Of a stretch of DNA of 64,000 nt, positions 1-13,080 are shown in pieces. The DNA is taken from contig CM038925.1 in NCBI GenBank assembly GCA_021904315.1, positions 11,472,501 through 11,536,500 of the forward strand, written 5' to 3'. This stretch comes from Sphagnum magellanicum (Eukaryota; Streptophyta; Sphagnopsida; Sphagnales; Sphagnaceae). The notes below the pieces were generated by a model. The model had not been told where the DNA came from and ran no database searches. It saw only the letters and a list, made by a program, of their open reading frames with translations. Each line of letters begins with the position of its first letter. The stretch's first letter is position 1. A program made the position numbers and the translations under genes.

Positions 1-1036
1 TCTTAAAAATCTCACCCTGTGTATGACCAAACTCCGGGTTTTGATGCTGTGTTTTTCTTACATTAGGGATAACTCTATTAAAATAAGAAGATTGCAAACT
101 AAAAGTGCAAGTTTCTCCTTGTATGTGTGATGCAAGTTTTCTTGTATGTGGGGTTGTGTCAGTGACAACTTATTATGAGTTCAGAAATCAAGAACCCCTG
201 AGGACCCAGCCCTGCAATTAGTGAAACATATAATTGCTTATGTTGTAGGGGAGGTTCCTATGGGAGTGGGTTCTCCTGAGGGAGGGTCACCCAAGGGGTG
301 TGAGCCCCAGGGCTGTTCTCGAACCTCAAGAGAATCCACAAGTACAGGAATCTCCACACACATAAACAATTGCCTTTTTTATTGGAACACAGGATCATAT
401 AAAAATAGGAGGATCTCCCCTTGGCATACCACTTAGGGTTCTTCTCCCTAAATGGGAGTTCCTCAAACTACACAGAGAAATAAAAGGACATTCGTTTATA
501 GTTAGAGTTTGGTGTCTTGTTAAATTTTCTTCCACTGTTATTATAGTGTTTTTTTATTTTGTTTTAAAATAGATTAATATAAATTTCTTATTTGCTAAGT
601 TGTTGACAGTGTTGGTCAGATATGTACGTTCAAGTCGGGCATCAAGCAGGGTATGAGACCTTGACCAACTAGCAATGGCTGACCAAAAAATCCAGCTATA
701 CCTTACATGAGTGGGCTTGTGTTTTTCAAAACTCATGAGATGCCCTATTGGGAAGGCATCTCACATCGTAAATCTATGTATGACATTAGGGTTGAAGCTT
801 AGAATTTTTGAGGTTAGGTTTTAAATTTTATTAGTTAGTCCTTCTCACTTTGTTATTGAGTCCTTTCTACTCAAGGAAGCACCAGCTCTCCATCATTACA
901 ATGGACATTTCAACATGCAACAAAAAGGAGTGTTGAAAGTTTTAATTTTTCATGTCATCAGTGGCCAACAATCAAGTTGTGTGCACATGTATGTAAATAG
1001 GTAAGGTCTCTTGCTTATGTGCTTCATTATGTTTTT
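1..1036. other. Spacer, no gene recognised
   Basis: AT-rich DNA without a convincing reading frame. A more GC-rich patch at about 190-330 shares the words CTGAGGACCCA and CCCTGCAA with the foldback at 5791-5888, so it may be a deleted relative of that repeat. Nothing else is supported. Confidence 0.6.
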
Positions 1037-1275
1037 AAGGTCAATGTTGGAAGTTCTTGAACTTTGGTGTTGGTAATATGCGTGGTGTCTCAGGAACATT
1101 AGGTTTGTTTCCAAGGTCGATGTTGGAAGTTCTTGAACTTTGGTGTCGGTAATATGGGTGGTGTTTCATGAATATTAGGTTTGTTTTCATGTTGGAAGTT
1201 CTTGAATTTTGGTGTTAGTAATATATGTGGTATTTCATGAACATTATTTTGATTTCAAGGTTAGTGTTGCAAGTC
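1037..1275. repeat. Imperfect 76-bp tandem repeat, about 3 copies
   Basis: The unit opening AAGGTCAATGTTGGAAGTTC recurs; its internal ATGTTGGAAG word is at 1044, 1120 and 1189, giving periods of 76 and 69. A fourth, poorer start lies near 1260. Each unit also carries TTTGGTGT..GGTAATAT and a TTTCATGAA-like word. Divergence between units suggests an old array. Confidence 0.75.
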
Positions 1276-4200
1276 CAATAAATTGTGATGTTGGTGCTTT
1301 GGTTTCACTTTTAAATTTGGCATACAATGAATATATAAGAGATGTTTCCTTGAAGATTCATAGGGTTCTCCTTTTTTTGTTTTTGATTATATTGATGTTG
1401 GCATTGGTGAAGGTGGGGTTAGAAGTAGTGGTGATGGGGTAGGATTTAAAACAAATCATAGCAGGCTTGTTGATGAAGAACTTGGTGAGGATGAAGAAGA
1501 GCTTTTGCAAGTTGAAACACATGGTTAGGGAAAGAAATTATTCATCCAATTAGAGCTCAACCAAAAAATTGGTTCACTTATAACATAACAAGTATGCAAA
1601 CCTTGTTTTAAATTAATGATCATATTGTTGCTATAGATTGCAAGTTTTGACAAATGAGATGTGTTGTGTGCCATACATACAACAAAAAGTGGTAGAATAA
1701 AATTTTACCTTGCAACATAAAAGACTGGAAAATGTATAATGAAGACCATGGGACAACTATCATTAGTATCATGTGGCTCTTAAGCATTTTACAATTTTGA
1801 ATCAATACAATACACAATGTGCTATTGTTGGCATAACAATTGTTTCTTAACAAACCTTTATGAAGAGTGAAAACCTAATTGTGGTTTTCATTGTTGATAT
1901 TTTTAGCTTTAAAATGCCGCACAAAAACTCACATCTTATTTAACAACGATTCCTTGAGGCTTTGATCATGTACATCACAAAAGGTTATTAACAATTTGGA
2001 TTCCATTGAAAATATTTGGTTGAAAGGCTTGTCTGAAAAGGGTCAACAAGTAGGTCATAATTGAGGTTTTGAGGTTTTCTCTCACTTATTGCTTAGGGTT
2101 AAATGATTTCTCATGTTTTCATTCACTTTTACTTAATAACTTTCATCATTTTTAAACTTAGGTTGTCAAGGTCATGGTTAACAAGGATTATAATGAACAT
2201 CATGTCATGTGTTCCATTTTTGTTACCATAGCCCTATGATGTTGGTTGATACAAGCATCCCATGTTGAAATGTTGTCAATATGTTAATATTAATGAGCTA
2301 AAAATGTGTGGTGACATGAAGGAGGTCTCAATTAAGAAGTTCAAATTTTTTTTCCAAAAGATAATCATTTGAACAAAATAAAAGTGGGAAGGGAAGATAG
2401 GAATGGGTTAGAGGACTTGTAGAAATGCATTTTTGCACCTTTAAAAACTAAACTTTACTCCTATCAAAATTTAGTTTACATCCAACGTCATATTATTCAC
2501 AAAAACTTTAGAGTTCAAAGGTGCCATAAACTTGTGTTATTCGTATTAAACAATTGCTTTGTATAATAAAATTTTGTTTCTTCAAACATGGGTCATGACA
2601 CAAAAAGTGTTGAAATTTTTGACTTTGACAATGGTCATTCAATGTGACTTGAACCAACTTGAAGAGTATTGATTATTGTTTGATGTTATTTTTATTGCCG
2701 TAACCATGTGGGATATGATGTATAACACCAATTTTAATGTGAATGATGTTATTCATGTATGTGGCTTTGATTGATCTTGGACTTTTTGCTTGAGGTTTAG
2801 GTTTTTTTTTAAGCTTGCAAAAAAATAACATGTCCATTTTTTTGATTTTGACTATTGATGCAAGTTGGAAACTTTAACCTTGAATTAATGCATTTTGGGC
2901 ACTACATGTGAATTGAAATTATTGGTGTGTCAAGGTCATTTTTAACCTTCGCATCATCATGTCAAGTTCATGTTGTTCACAACATGCTAGTTCTTATGTT
3001 TGACCTACACTTTTAAAACTTGTAGCTCATTTGAGATTATGTTGGCTCTAAACTCACCATGCCAATTATTATGAAATATAATTGTGAAATTTTTATGTTG
3101 TTTTTGCTAGTTATTTATAATGCCTTAACAACAACTTTCATCATTGTTGCATTTATTGAATATTGTGGTTGAACTAACTATATTTGGATGTTGGCTTCTA
3201 ATGAAGAAATTGCAATGGGGCTCATCAAAGTTCATCATTTTTCAAGAGGATTGTGGTGGGCTGCATTAAAGTTCAACTATCATTTCAGGAGGATTTCAAT
3301 TCTTAGAACTCCTTTTAATCATTTTACTTGGTTGGCAAAACATTAACAATGATTTTCAAATCTTGCACATTTTGCATGGGACAAAAGTCTCAATGGGCAT
3401 TGTTAGTTTGCAAATCAAAACTAAAAGAATTTTCAATATGGCCTGGGAGTCATCACAAGTTTGAAATGTTGTCAAATTGGGATTGAAAGTTTGGATAAAT
3501 TTGTCGTAATTATGAAAAATTGACTAGTTGATCCCATATTTGAATGCACAATTGGGCCTATATCAATCAAGGAATTCCTTGATAATACTGAAGATGATGT
3601 GGTTTCAAAAATCAAAATATTGATGCCGATTTCAATTTATTTGAAGAAAACTAACATCATGTGATGTTGAAAAACACAAAATATTTTTAAATGAATATGA
3701 AACCAAGAAGAAAAGGGGAGGCACATTTGATATAACTACCCTCTTTAAAGCAAAGTGCCTAAGTGATGAGCAAAGTTTTAGGAAGGAAAAACATGAAGCA
3801 CCTTAAAAATTTTAGAGCTTCATAATAGGTTAGTCTTGGTCGGTAGATGTATGTGTGGTGGTAATGTTGTTTTTGAGGTTTGTGTGTCAAGTCAATGTTG
3901 CTTTTGAGATCTATGCTTCTACGTATGTGTCTTTGTGCCATTGTTTATGTGTGTTTATGTGTTTATTTGTCCTTGTTGTCAATGTTTTTATGACACCAAT
4001 GTTATTTGTGATTATTTGTACTTTTGCTCCCATTTTTTCAAAAAGGTCCATGTGTTTTTGTATTGGTTTCCATTTTGTAAACATCATGGGATTTGTAATA
4101 TATTGTTGTGTGTCAATGTAATGTTGAAGCCTAAATATTGCAAACAAATGGGTTACCTGGTTGAAATTGAATGCAGATTTGCATGGATTTGAATGCAAGT

Positions 4201-5790
4201 TTCTATGAAGCTAAATGAAGGGTTATGTACACATTAAGGTGGCTCACTTTTTGAAAGAAAAAAGAGTCCACAAAAGTCCATTCTAGAATGTTAAATTTAT
4301 GAAATTCTTTGGTACCATGGGTTTAATGGTAATAAAGTTGATGTATAAAAAACAATAAAGTCCATATTAATAGGAGCCCACCTACATATTCTAAATATAT
4401 ACACCTCTAAAAAAAATTGAAATTTGAGAAAAAAACAACTATGTTAGGGACTTATGAAAATATGGTTCAATTTTGACCATTCAAAAGTCCTTAATTAAAG
4501 TTTGATTATGATTTTTGAAGGAAAGTTTTCACATAAAAGTGTGTTATTGGATGTTACACCATATATTAAGTCCCTATAGATAATATGGAATGGAATTCAA
4601 TATGAACCTTTTTATTTTTACCAATCCAATTTATCGATCAATCCATCTTTTTGTATTTCAAAAGTCCATTGTGAAAAGTGAATGTACTTTTATTTAAAAA
4701 TAATTACATAGGTATTTTCATAATCAAGTTGTTAATGTATAATCAATTTCAAATTCTTAATTTAATAAGTTTTATTCATTATAGATGTGCAAAGAAAAGG
4801 CACTCTACAAAAATGGGCATTGTGATTCAAAAAGTGAACCACATTAGTGTGCATTCGCCAGAGGGTTTGTAATGCAATTACCTATTTGATGAATGTTTGT
4901 TTGATGCAAAGTTGCTTGAGTCACATAATATTGTAGTCCTTTGATGTGATTGTGTTTAGTGAAATTCAATGCAATGTCACCTTTTTGAGTGGGCTTGAAT
5001 GTCTTTAATTGCTTGTATGTATGTTTGAGAAATCTGAAAGTGAACTTTGTGCCTACCACCCATTTTGTATGTCAACTTTGCACAAGTTGGAGCTGAAGGC
5101 AATTGGCTGACTATGGCTAAACCCGATTCTTATGGCATCAATAACTCCAACTTGGTGGATCACCTAGGCTACAACTATGTAGTGATATAAACTCCAATTT
5201 TGGTAGTTAGTGGTTGACATAGGATCACAATATATACACATAACTTTTGGTTAAAAGAATTTTTGTAGGTCTTATGTGATAGTTTCATGACACTCATGTT
5301 ATTAAAAAAAACCGTGAAAATTATGTCAATTATGACCATGCTTTTTTATACACATGACCATGTTTATGTCCAATGGCATCACCCTTTTCCATCCTCCTTA
5401 TGCATGTCCTTGTGAAAAAGAAAATGCCTCTATGTTCATGCCCACATATTTTTAATGGACATAGAGGGCATGGATATTTTTGTCTAGGGTGCATGCAAAT
5501 GATTTTGCTAAACATTCCCCAAACTTGTTACGTTGCAAAATTGAAAAGAAAAGCCCTCATTAGTATGAGGCTGAAAGTGCTATTCAGCACAGATAGATAG
5601 AGATATATATCTCTCACCCATTTTGCCCAGCTAGCCTCCAATGACGAATGGGTTTCCTCTAAACAAATTCCAAATGGGTTTGTAGAGTATGCTTGGAATC
5701 CTTTGAGCATTCCAATGGAGTTCTTTCTCACTTTTTCGTAAAACTAACAACATTACGAATCCTAACATATATATAAAACAATTTTAGAGG
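1276..5790. other. Spacer, no gene recognised
   Basis: About 4.5 kb of AT-rich sequence. The reading frames on either strand are short and low in complexity (Phe, Val, Cys and His runs from TG/GT-rich DNA, for instance near 3.9-4.2 kb) and match no family I know. It could hold eroded transposon DNA, but I cannot point to a domain. Confidence 0.5.
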
Positions 5791-5888
5791 GCAGGGTCAG
5801 GTTTGTCTGGAGGCCAGTTCTTGGGTCCAGTTCTTCAAAGTTTAGAACCTTCTGAGGACCCAAAATCAGCTTTGGAGCTGGACCCTGC
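5791..5888. repeat. Nested foldback (two inverted-repeat pairs)
   Basis: GCAGGGTC (5791-5798) pairs with GACCCTGC (5881-5888). Inside it TTGGGTCC (5821-5828) pairs with GGACCCAA (5856-5863), and a TTCT/AGAA pair lies near the apex. The sequence is clearly more GC-rich than its surroundings. It may be a tiny foldback transposon or a hairpin-forming transcript region; no target duplication was identified. Confidence 0.5.
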
Positions 5889-8420
5889 AACCAACCAGCC
5901 AAAAACCTGAAACCAGACATCACTAGTTAAGTTATGACCAAAAGGAAAGGAACACCAAAAAGTGTCATGTCTTTTGATTGCATCATCTCAAAGTAGGTCT
6001 ACTAATGGCTTAATCATGGCTAATAAACAATAAGTTGGATGAAAATTAGGTTTTAAATAGTGTGAAGTGGAGTTTGGACATGTAAATATGCATATCTTTA
6101 TAGATATATATGTAATATGCTCTCCACAAGGGTTAGTAAGAAAATTAAAATGAGTAGCATTTATTGGTTGGTCACAATGATTCATTCGCCCCATACGTAT
6201 ATGACATTTAAATGGTCCACATTCTAGAACATATAGTGTTTCATGTTTATTGATGAGGATGGGAAAATAACTGGTACATTATTGTTCTGGATGTCGTAAA
6301 CCCTAATAAAGGCCCACATACTGGGTGTGGGTGGATCTACTCATCTATTCTAAAAATTGAATATGTTATATATTATATATTATGCAGGAAATTTGAATGG
6401 TTTTCTTTTTGTAGAGGTGATTGATTTAACCATCTTTGTGTGCTAGTTTAAAAAATAAACTAGTTGCCTTCTGTCATTCGGTCCACCTAGTGGTGGCTTG
6501 CCCCACCCTCTCCAATAGTACATACATTACCTTGGAAGCTTCAACATTAATTATATTATTTGTAAAAATGTTGAAATTTGTAAAAAAAATTAATATTTTT
6601 TAAATATTTTTTTTCAAAGAAAATTTTTAAAATTTTTAAAATTTTAATCTTTTGAAATGTTTTATTTCTTCAACATGGAATCTTCAAAACGAATTAAAAG
6701 ACAAATGTTTTGAAGCAGACCATGTGATTAAAAAATTAGAATCTCCTTGTTAACTTCTCTATTGAAGGCGCCTTCATAAGCAGTTTAAAAAATAGATACC
6801 TAATTCTTACATGCTGCCGTTTTCCTCTCCCCCAAATGCTTTTCAAATCCAACTCTTTTAATATCTCAAATTGAGCATATGTGGCTTTGATTTTAGGATC
6901 CTTGTTTCAGCATATTAATTTTTTAATAAAAGAATATTAGGATCTTGCTGGATCACATTAAAATCCTCATTTGAAGATTTTGGGGGATATTACACCCACC
7001 ATTCAAAAGGGAGTTGAATCACTATTTAGAAAGACTCTAAGATTTTATTTTATTTTATTTTTCAAATTTTCATAATTAATTGAATGTAAGTCCATAAATT
7101 TCACTTCAACTTGGGTTGAGTTTCAAATTGTCTTATCTATAAGAAAATAATATGTGAAAAGAAAATTGAAATCTGATTCATTCAGAATGCTTACTTTGAG
7201 AGTTCTAGGTGCCTTCATCTTAACTTGGGTTTTGTAAAGCAAATGTGCAGCATGAAGCATGCATTGTGGTCCATGGACTTGAGGGTTATGGCCACTCTAG
7301 ATGAGCAGCAAGGTCCAAGAAAATAGAGCAATCCTTTTGGATGAGAGGCCATAAATTGGATCAATGACCTTTAGAGGAGGGGTCCAAGACCAAAAAGTGG
7401 CAAATGGAGGCTAAATTTACATGACACCATTTTGGAGGAAAAATCAATCGGTTTGAACCAAACAGCTAAACAATTCTTAAGGTAACATGTTGAAATAACA
7501 CTTTCATATCCCAATGATATGAAGGCTTTGAACAACTAGATAATCTTAATTGTTGGTACTTACCAGAAGTTTTTCTTTTTAATGACCACCTGACAAATAA
7601 AATTTCAGAAGACCATATACACCAAAGTTTATTAACCCGACCACAAGAAGTAATTAGTAAGGTTTTTAATTTCTGAAATTGTTTGTAATAATTTTAAAAT
7701 TTTACATTATAAGGAAATTTGATAGTAGGCATGTCTAAAATTTTCAATTTCAAATGTAATTTTAACATGCATGTCTTTTTCTCTTAGTTGAAAATTTTGA
7801 TATTGATGCCCTATGAGGTGCAAAAATAAAAATAAAAAATTCAACAAGACCCTGCTCTGCCGGGTATGAGAAAAAAGAAGGTTGCATTGGCCAATGTAGC
7901 ACACAACATTTTTTTTCATAGAACAAGTCATCAGGGACGGGTATCTATCCAGTGTCTACCCAACTCCATTTTGGAGTCAGGTAGATAGATGGGGGCACAT
8001 TTTCCTTGACCCTATGAACTCAAGGGTGAACCCCCCAAGGGTCATGAAAAGAATCTAAAGCTTCATCATATCACTCTTGTTGCTCCCCTATACCCTTCTT
8101 GGGGTTTTCATCGTGGCATTTTCTTTTCCATCTCCTCATAGCTAGCTGCTCCTTGTAGTTCAGGTGCTTGGCATGACCCTCAGGGTCACCCTAGAGATCA
8201 TAGGGTGATTCAGGGGGGTAACCCACCAACACCTAGCGGAGTCCTCAGTACTAGAGGAGTAGGTTAGGCTACCTAGCACCCACCAGTGCCCCATCCATTT
8301 CAAACACATTACACCTCAACTACACAACTTAGTTACCAAGGTTCCACCTGGGTGACCTATCCTATAATCCTCCCTACATCCATTACCTAGATAACTAGGG
8401 ATGTAAGTAGGTAGGGGATC
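5889..8420. other. Spacer, no gene recognised
   Basis: AT-rich with homopolymer runs near 6.55-6.65 kb. A GC-richer block at about 7.93-8.40 kb has several CCACC/CCTAGG words and looks like a fragment of a repeat, but has no recognisable ends or coding content. Confidence 0.5.
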
Positions 8421-8480
8421 TCAGTGGTTACTAGAGTTATCCGTAAAGTCTGAGTGGTTACTAGAGTTATCTGTAAAGTC
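8421..8480. repeat. 30-bp tandem duplication
   Basis: Two adjacent 30-bp units (8421-8450 and 8451-8480) share the core GTGGTTACTAGAGTTATC and end in GTAAAGTC. They differ at about two positions, so the duplication is comparatively recent. Confidence 0.8.
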
Positions 8481-9625
8481 ATGCCCTGTTGAGCCTGAGT
8501 TCCACCCCTCATTTTATGCTTCATGCCCTCTTGGCTGTTGTCTACAAAGTCATGGAATTTGATTAAATATGGGTATGAAATGCTGAAACTCGGGATTAAA
8601 TGCACGAGGGTCAAGAACCCAGTGTACTTTTTTTTTCGCTGTTTTTTGAAATCTCATGACCAAACAGGGGAGTTCCAGTGTCGCCTTTTCTTCATAACTC
8701 TACTATGTAGGCAAGTAATTATTTAAAAAGTGAGGAAATTGGTGGTGGTTATTAAGAATACAGTTCCTGTCACTATGGTTCGTTCAGGGTTAATTTGTGG
8801 AAAAAAAGGGGAAGTCTGAGAAAAAAGAAATTTTTTAGAGAAAATATATATGCAAAGAAATTTGGAAAATCCAACTCCAGGCTCAAATTCCCAAACCTTC
8901 TGCTTACAAAATGACTATTCCAAAATTCCAATCACTACTAGACTACAACTGTTTACTACAAATAAATATGTGTGTACCTTGTGTACTTAAATTTAAACCT
9001 CAAAATTTGTAAAATATTAAAAACAACTCAATCTGTCAGAGTCCATTTGTTGAAAAAATAAAATATTTTTTGGCAAAAACTGTGGATTTCACCACTGGGT
9101 ATGTACCAATGTTGTTGGGGGGATGGATATCCGGTTTGAAGGGTAAAAACCAGGGGTTCAGGTCAGGATTTGTATGCAAAAAAATAGACTTTCAAAAAAA
9201 CAGTTAATAAGTAAGCTGAACATTATAATTAAGTATTAATTTTGATTAGTTGTTCAATTCTATACTTTACATAGACCCCTATTTTAATTAGTTGTAAAAA
9301 CTTGATATCGCGTAGTAAAGCACTTGGAACAAATTCACAAGTCTATGTGCAAGGATACCTATTGTGTTTAGATTCATTATAGAGTTATAGTAGCTTAATG
9401 GATTTTGGCCCCTAGGTAATAGGTCTGTTTTTATATGAGGATTTTTGAAAGTTGATATTTTGGCTTGTGTTGAAACTTGAGATTAGTTTTTATAGATTTA
9501 TGATATTTTGAAGGATTTTGGTTTCTTTTAGAGGATTTTATTTTTTTGAAGATTATATTTTTGCATGGTGAAATGTTTGAATTTTCATCATTCTTTTTTC
9601 GACTTAAGACGCCTTTTTAGTGTAA
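8481..9625. other. Spacer, no gene recognised
   Basis: AT-rich. No domain, tRNA or inverted-repeat terminus was recognised. Confidence 0.5.
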
Positions 9626-10030
9626 ATGGCAAGGCCACAGTGTGACACACCCCTTGGAGCAACTACAATGACTATGATGAGTAGGTTTAGCAATTTCCTG
9701 CCCACATTCCTTCTGCACAAACTGCCACAAAATGTGAGTAGCCTGAGTGTGTACTGTGGGAGACCATTTTTCTCTCCTGTAACTACTTTCACACCTACTC
9801 TCTTGGCTATTGAATGCAGTGGGCCACATTTGAGGAGCTTTGCACAAGAGAGGGAAGATCATGATGATGATGATGATGATGATGATGTGAACCTGCAAAA
9901 CTTGTATTCCAACCAAAGGTGGAGGATTTGACAAAACAAGAGAAAGAAAATGTGGAGAGGAGGGATATCATCATGAGTTGGTTACCTTACCTAGGACTGG
10001 TGAAAAGAAATTTGTGTGAAATTTTGTCAA
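9626..10030 (+). pseudogene. Unidentified reading frame with Asp-rich tract
   Basis: From the ATG at 9626 an open frame of 101 codons runs to 9931. The first ~75 residues hold several Arg and Lys, many Ser and Thr, and few acidic residues until about residue 75, a composition like an organelle transit peptide. A tract of consecutive Asp follows (residues about 80-88), encoded by the ATG/GAT repeat at 9861-9887. After a +1 shift near 9895 another frame continues with a charged stretch containing VEDLTKQEKENVERRDIIMS, which reads more like protein than random translation. The frame shift suggests a decayed gene or first exon. I do not recognise the family. It could also be a chance frame, since the antisense strand is open over the same interval. 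Confidence 0.3.
9861..9887. repeat. (ATG)9 microsatellite
   Basis: Nine uninterrupted ATG units. In the frame opening at 9626 they encode Asp. Confidence 0.95.
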
Positions 10031-11217
10031 AATACAAATAAAAGAATATTCTGTCATAATATTCTCGCTTTCTCTAAAAACAAATTGTCGAATTTCAAGG
10101 AAAAAGATTTGTTTTTGAGATTTTTTTCACCACATTTGGATTTATTTTTTTAATTGCTTAGACAAGTTCTAAAATCCTATGATAATGTTAAATCTCTCTT
10201 GGGATGCTAGCCAACAATGCAACATCTGAAATTTGAAAAAAAATAATTACCTATGACTAATGTTTGACACAAAATAATTCACAAAAGGCCTTGCCAGAAA
10301 AAGGGGAATTTTTTTTCAATATTTGTCAAAATTATTGAGAATCAAACTCCCAACTTATGAAAAAAATTGTTATCCCAACCATGGGGTTACTATTACTCAA
10401 CAATTGCATGGCGTACTTCGCATACTTGTTCCCCAATTTTGAAATTTCGGAAAATTAAATTTGAAATTGCCTAAGTTCATTTTTCAAAAGAAATCAATAT
10501 TTGGCAAAGAAGTGTCAAAGATCTGTCATAGGTATGATATTAAAGTTGAAATCTCAATGATCTAAAGCTAAATTAAAAGTTATTAGCCTTCAGGTAACCA
10601 CAACATATAAAATATGTAAAGTGAAATACAAGAAGGGTGGAAGGTGTGATTGGCAATGGAGCTTAGGGTCAGGTGGAACCTAGTGGGAGCCTTCTTTTTA
10701 GAAATTCTAAAGCATGGTGAAAATGTTTCCCATTGTCGTTAAATAAATGTAGTGTGATCTTTTTAGCTTGATGCTTTTGGAACGTCTTTTGGGTTTGACC
10801 TGAGCTGAACACGTTACAAGCATTGGATAGAATTTTTAGGGTTTTGTTGTTAAAGGCTAGTGTTTGCAAGGTGTGTGGTAATTTTGCAACTTGAAAGAAG
10901 GTTTTGTTTAGGAGTCAAAACAAAAATTGTGAGCATGGGCATTGGATGGCCCAAATGAGTGGAGGCGGCAATCTTTTGTAGATTGTGTGTGACAAAACAA
11001 TTGTCATCAAGGAGCTGACTTGATGCTTGTGGAGGAGAGGGAACTTGCAAAAGAGGGGATGCAAAATTCTTATTTTTCAAGATGGAAACCCCAAGCTCAA
11101 CATTATGAAGGTGATGCTAATAGAAATCTTGTTAGGATTTTTTCATAGCTATGCAAGCTACCTTTTAAAAGATAGTAAGCGGAAATCTAGGTAAATCAAG
11201 ATGTTGTCAAAGCAAAA
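10031..11217. other. Spacer upstream of LINE, possible LINE leader
   Basis: AT-rich and without a recognisable domain. The last few hundred bases may be the 5' untranslated part of the LINE that follows, but its start cannot be fixed without a second copy. Confidence 0.4.
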
Positions 11218-12774
11218 ATGGCTTTGCTTTATGACTACATTGTCATTGTAAGATTTATGGGGATTAGACCCTCTCCTGTGGCATTTAATTCATGGCTTGC
11301 AAACCTAAATCAAAAAGTAGGAAGGAGCAAAGTGTTGTTTGACTGCAATCTAGGAAGAAAATCCTTTCTACTCAAAACCAAAGGTCCTAACACAAAAGGT
11401 CCTGAAACTGTGAGGAAGTTTTTGATGTTTACCACCTTCAAAACGAATTGGGGGATGTGCATTTTCCAAGGGTGGGTACCGGGCTTCAATTCTAACAAAA
11501 TCCCAACTTGGATCACTCTTAGAAAGTTCCCGATAGAATGTCAAAATGTGGGGCAAAAATTGCAGTTGGTTTAAGCACCTTGTTTGGGTGTGACAAAGCA
11601 ACTACTCACACAGTTGAACAAAGGTTTTGCATGGCATTGGAAATTGGGGAAGGTTAAGAAACCTCGTTGTAAGTAACAAATGAAGCTATAGGTGGAACCA
11701 CAAGGGTGTTGATTGACTACAATTTCTTGCCCATCTAGTGCAAGTTTTGTCTTGAGCCTTCTCATCGTGTTAAAGATTACCCTAGCTTGGCAAGTTTGAA
11801 AAGGGAAAAAAAAAATCAATGGGGGATGGCAAGAGGCAATTGTCACACAATAACAAAGGTTATTTTGCCCAAGCAAAAGGGGCACATGCTTCACAAGGGG
11901 AGATAAATGTAGATAAACCAATGTCTCCTTCTACTCCAAACTAGAAAGAAGTTGTTGCCAAGGTTAATAAACTAAAGAAAACACCAACCCCTTTTCAAGA
12001 AGGTGGAGGCCTTATAGAGGTGATTAATAGGTTCACTCAAGTCACTAATAGTAAAAAAACAAATTGAAGAAGAGTAGGTTGCCTCCTATTTGGATGTTAG
12101 CTTCTAATTTTCTTGTTGCCCAAGATGAATCTTGTTTAGATGAAGGCAATAAAGATGTTGGGAAATTTCAAAGACTAAATGATAAATCTACAATCTTAGA
12201 AAAAAAGGTTGGGATCCAAAAATCACTACAAGAAGTGGAGTTTAATCATGAAAATGATCAAAGGCTTCATACAACATTAGAAATAATAGGAGCTATTGGT
12301 AATGGCACAGAAATGAGGCATCAAAGAGATGATGACTTGCAAGTTGAAGAACTACCATCTAATTTCGGCACCATGCCATGGTCACCCCAAAAAATATTTA
12401 GCACCAAAAGGTCAACATAGTAGGAATTGACCTTTGAAAAGGACTCTTAAAGGCCTATTCTAGGACCTTGTCAGTCCATACTTGTGGCACCTAGTGCACC
12501 AAGTGATAATGTTGGGAATGTTCTTCAAGGTGGCCAAATGGTGGATGCAAGATTTAGTGGCAATGGAGGTCTTCAATCAACAAGGGACAACATGGCAAGG
12601 GGTGAAGATACCCTCATGAATACTCAAATAGGGGACTCCAACACATCCAATAGCATTATCCAGTCACCTAGGAAATTGGAGAATGGCATAATTGTCAAGG
12701 CCCAACATGTCATAAATCAATGCAAGGGGGGTAGTGGGTTGTTGAGAGTAGGAGTACAATGTGGGAGTAATTGA
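11218..12774 (+). pseudogene. LINE (L1-type) ORF1 relic, DUF4283 and zinc knuckle
   Basis: ORF1 of plant L1-like elements encodes the RNA-binding protein that packages the element's transcript. Here the ATG at 11218 opens 118 codons with a DUF4283-like fold: the hallmark string WVPGFNSNKIPTWITLRKFP lies at about 11482-11535. After a stop at 11572 the homology shifts frame (LEIGEG near 11636-11653), then a CCHC knuckle follows at about 11730-11780, read as CKFCLEPSHRVKDYP with the last Cys replaced by Tyr. The hydrophilic C-terminal part (12064-12420 and 12484-12774) returns to the first frame. Stops and frameshifts make it non-functional. ORF2 of the same element follows downstream on the same strand. 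Confidence 0.7.
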
Positions 12775-13080
12775 CTACTTATAAAAAAAGTTGATAACAA
12801 TGTTAACATTGTTAGACTATAAAATAACATAAAAAAAATTTCAAATTAGTTGGAGATGTTAGCTTATTAGAGTATCATGGTAAAAGAGGTAATTTGTAAT
12901 CATAAGAGTGGTTCATTGCTCTATCAAGCTAAGGCTAGTGCACGCAAGATCAATAATGAAATCATTCTTGTCTCAAAAAGGCATTCTCCATACCAAATGG
13001 GTGGGAAAATTTGTAGGTAAAGGCAAAGTAGGAGTAATGAACATAACCTTTCATTTACTAAATGATGATGCAACTATGCA

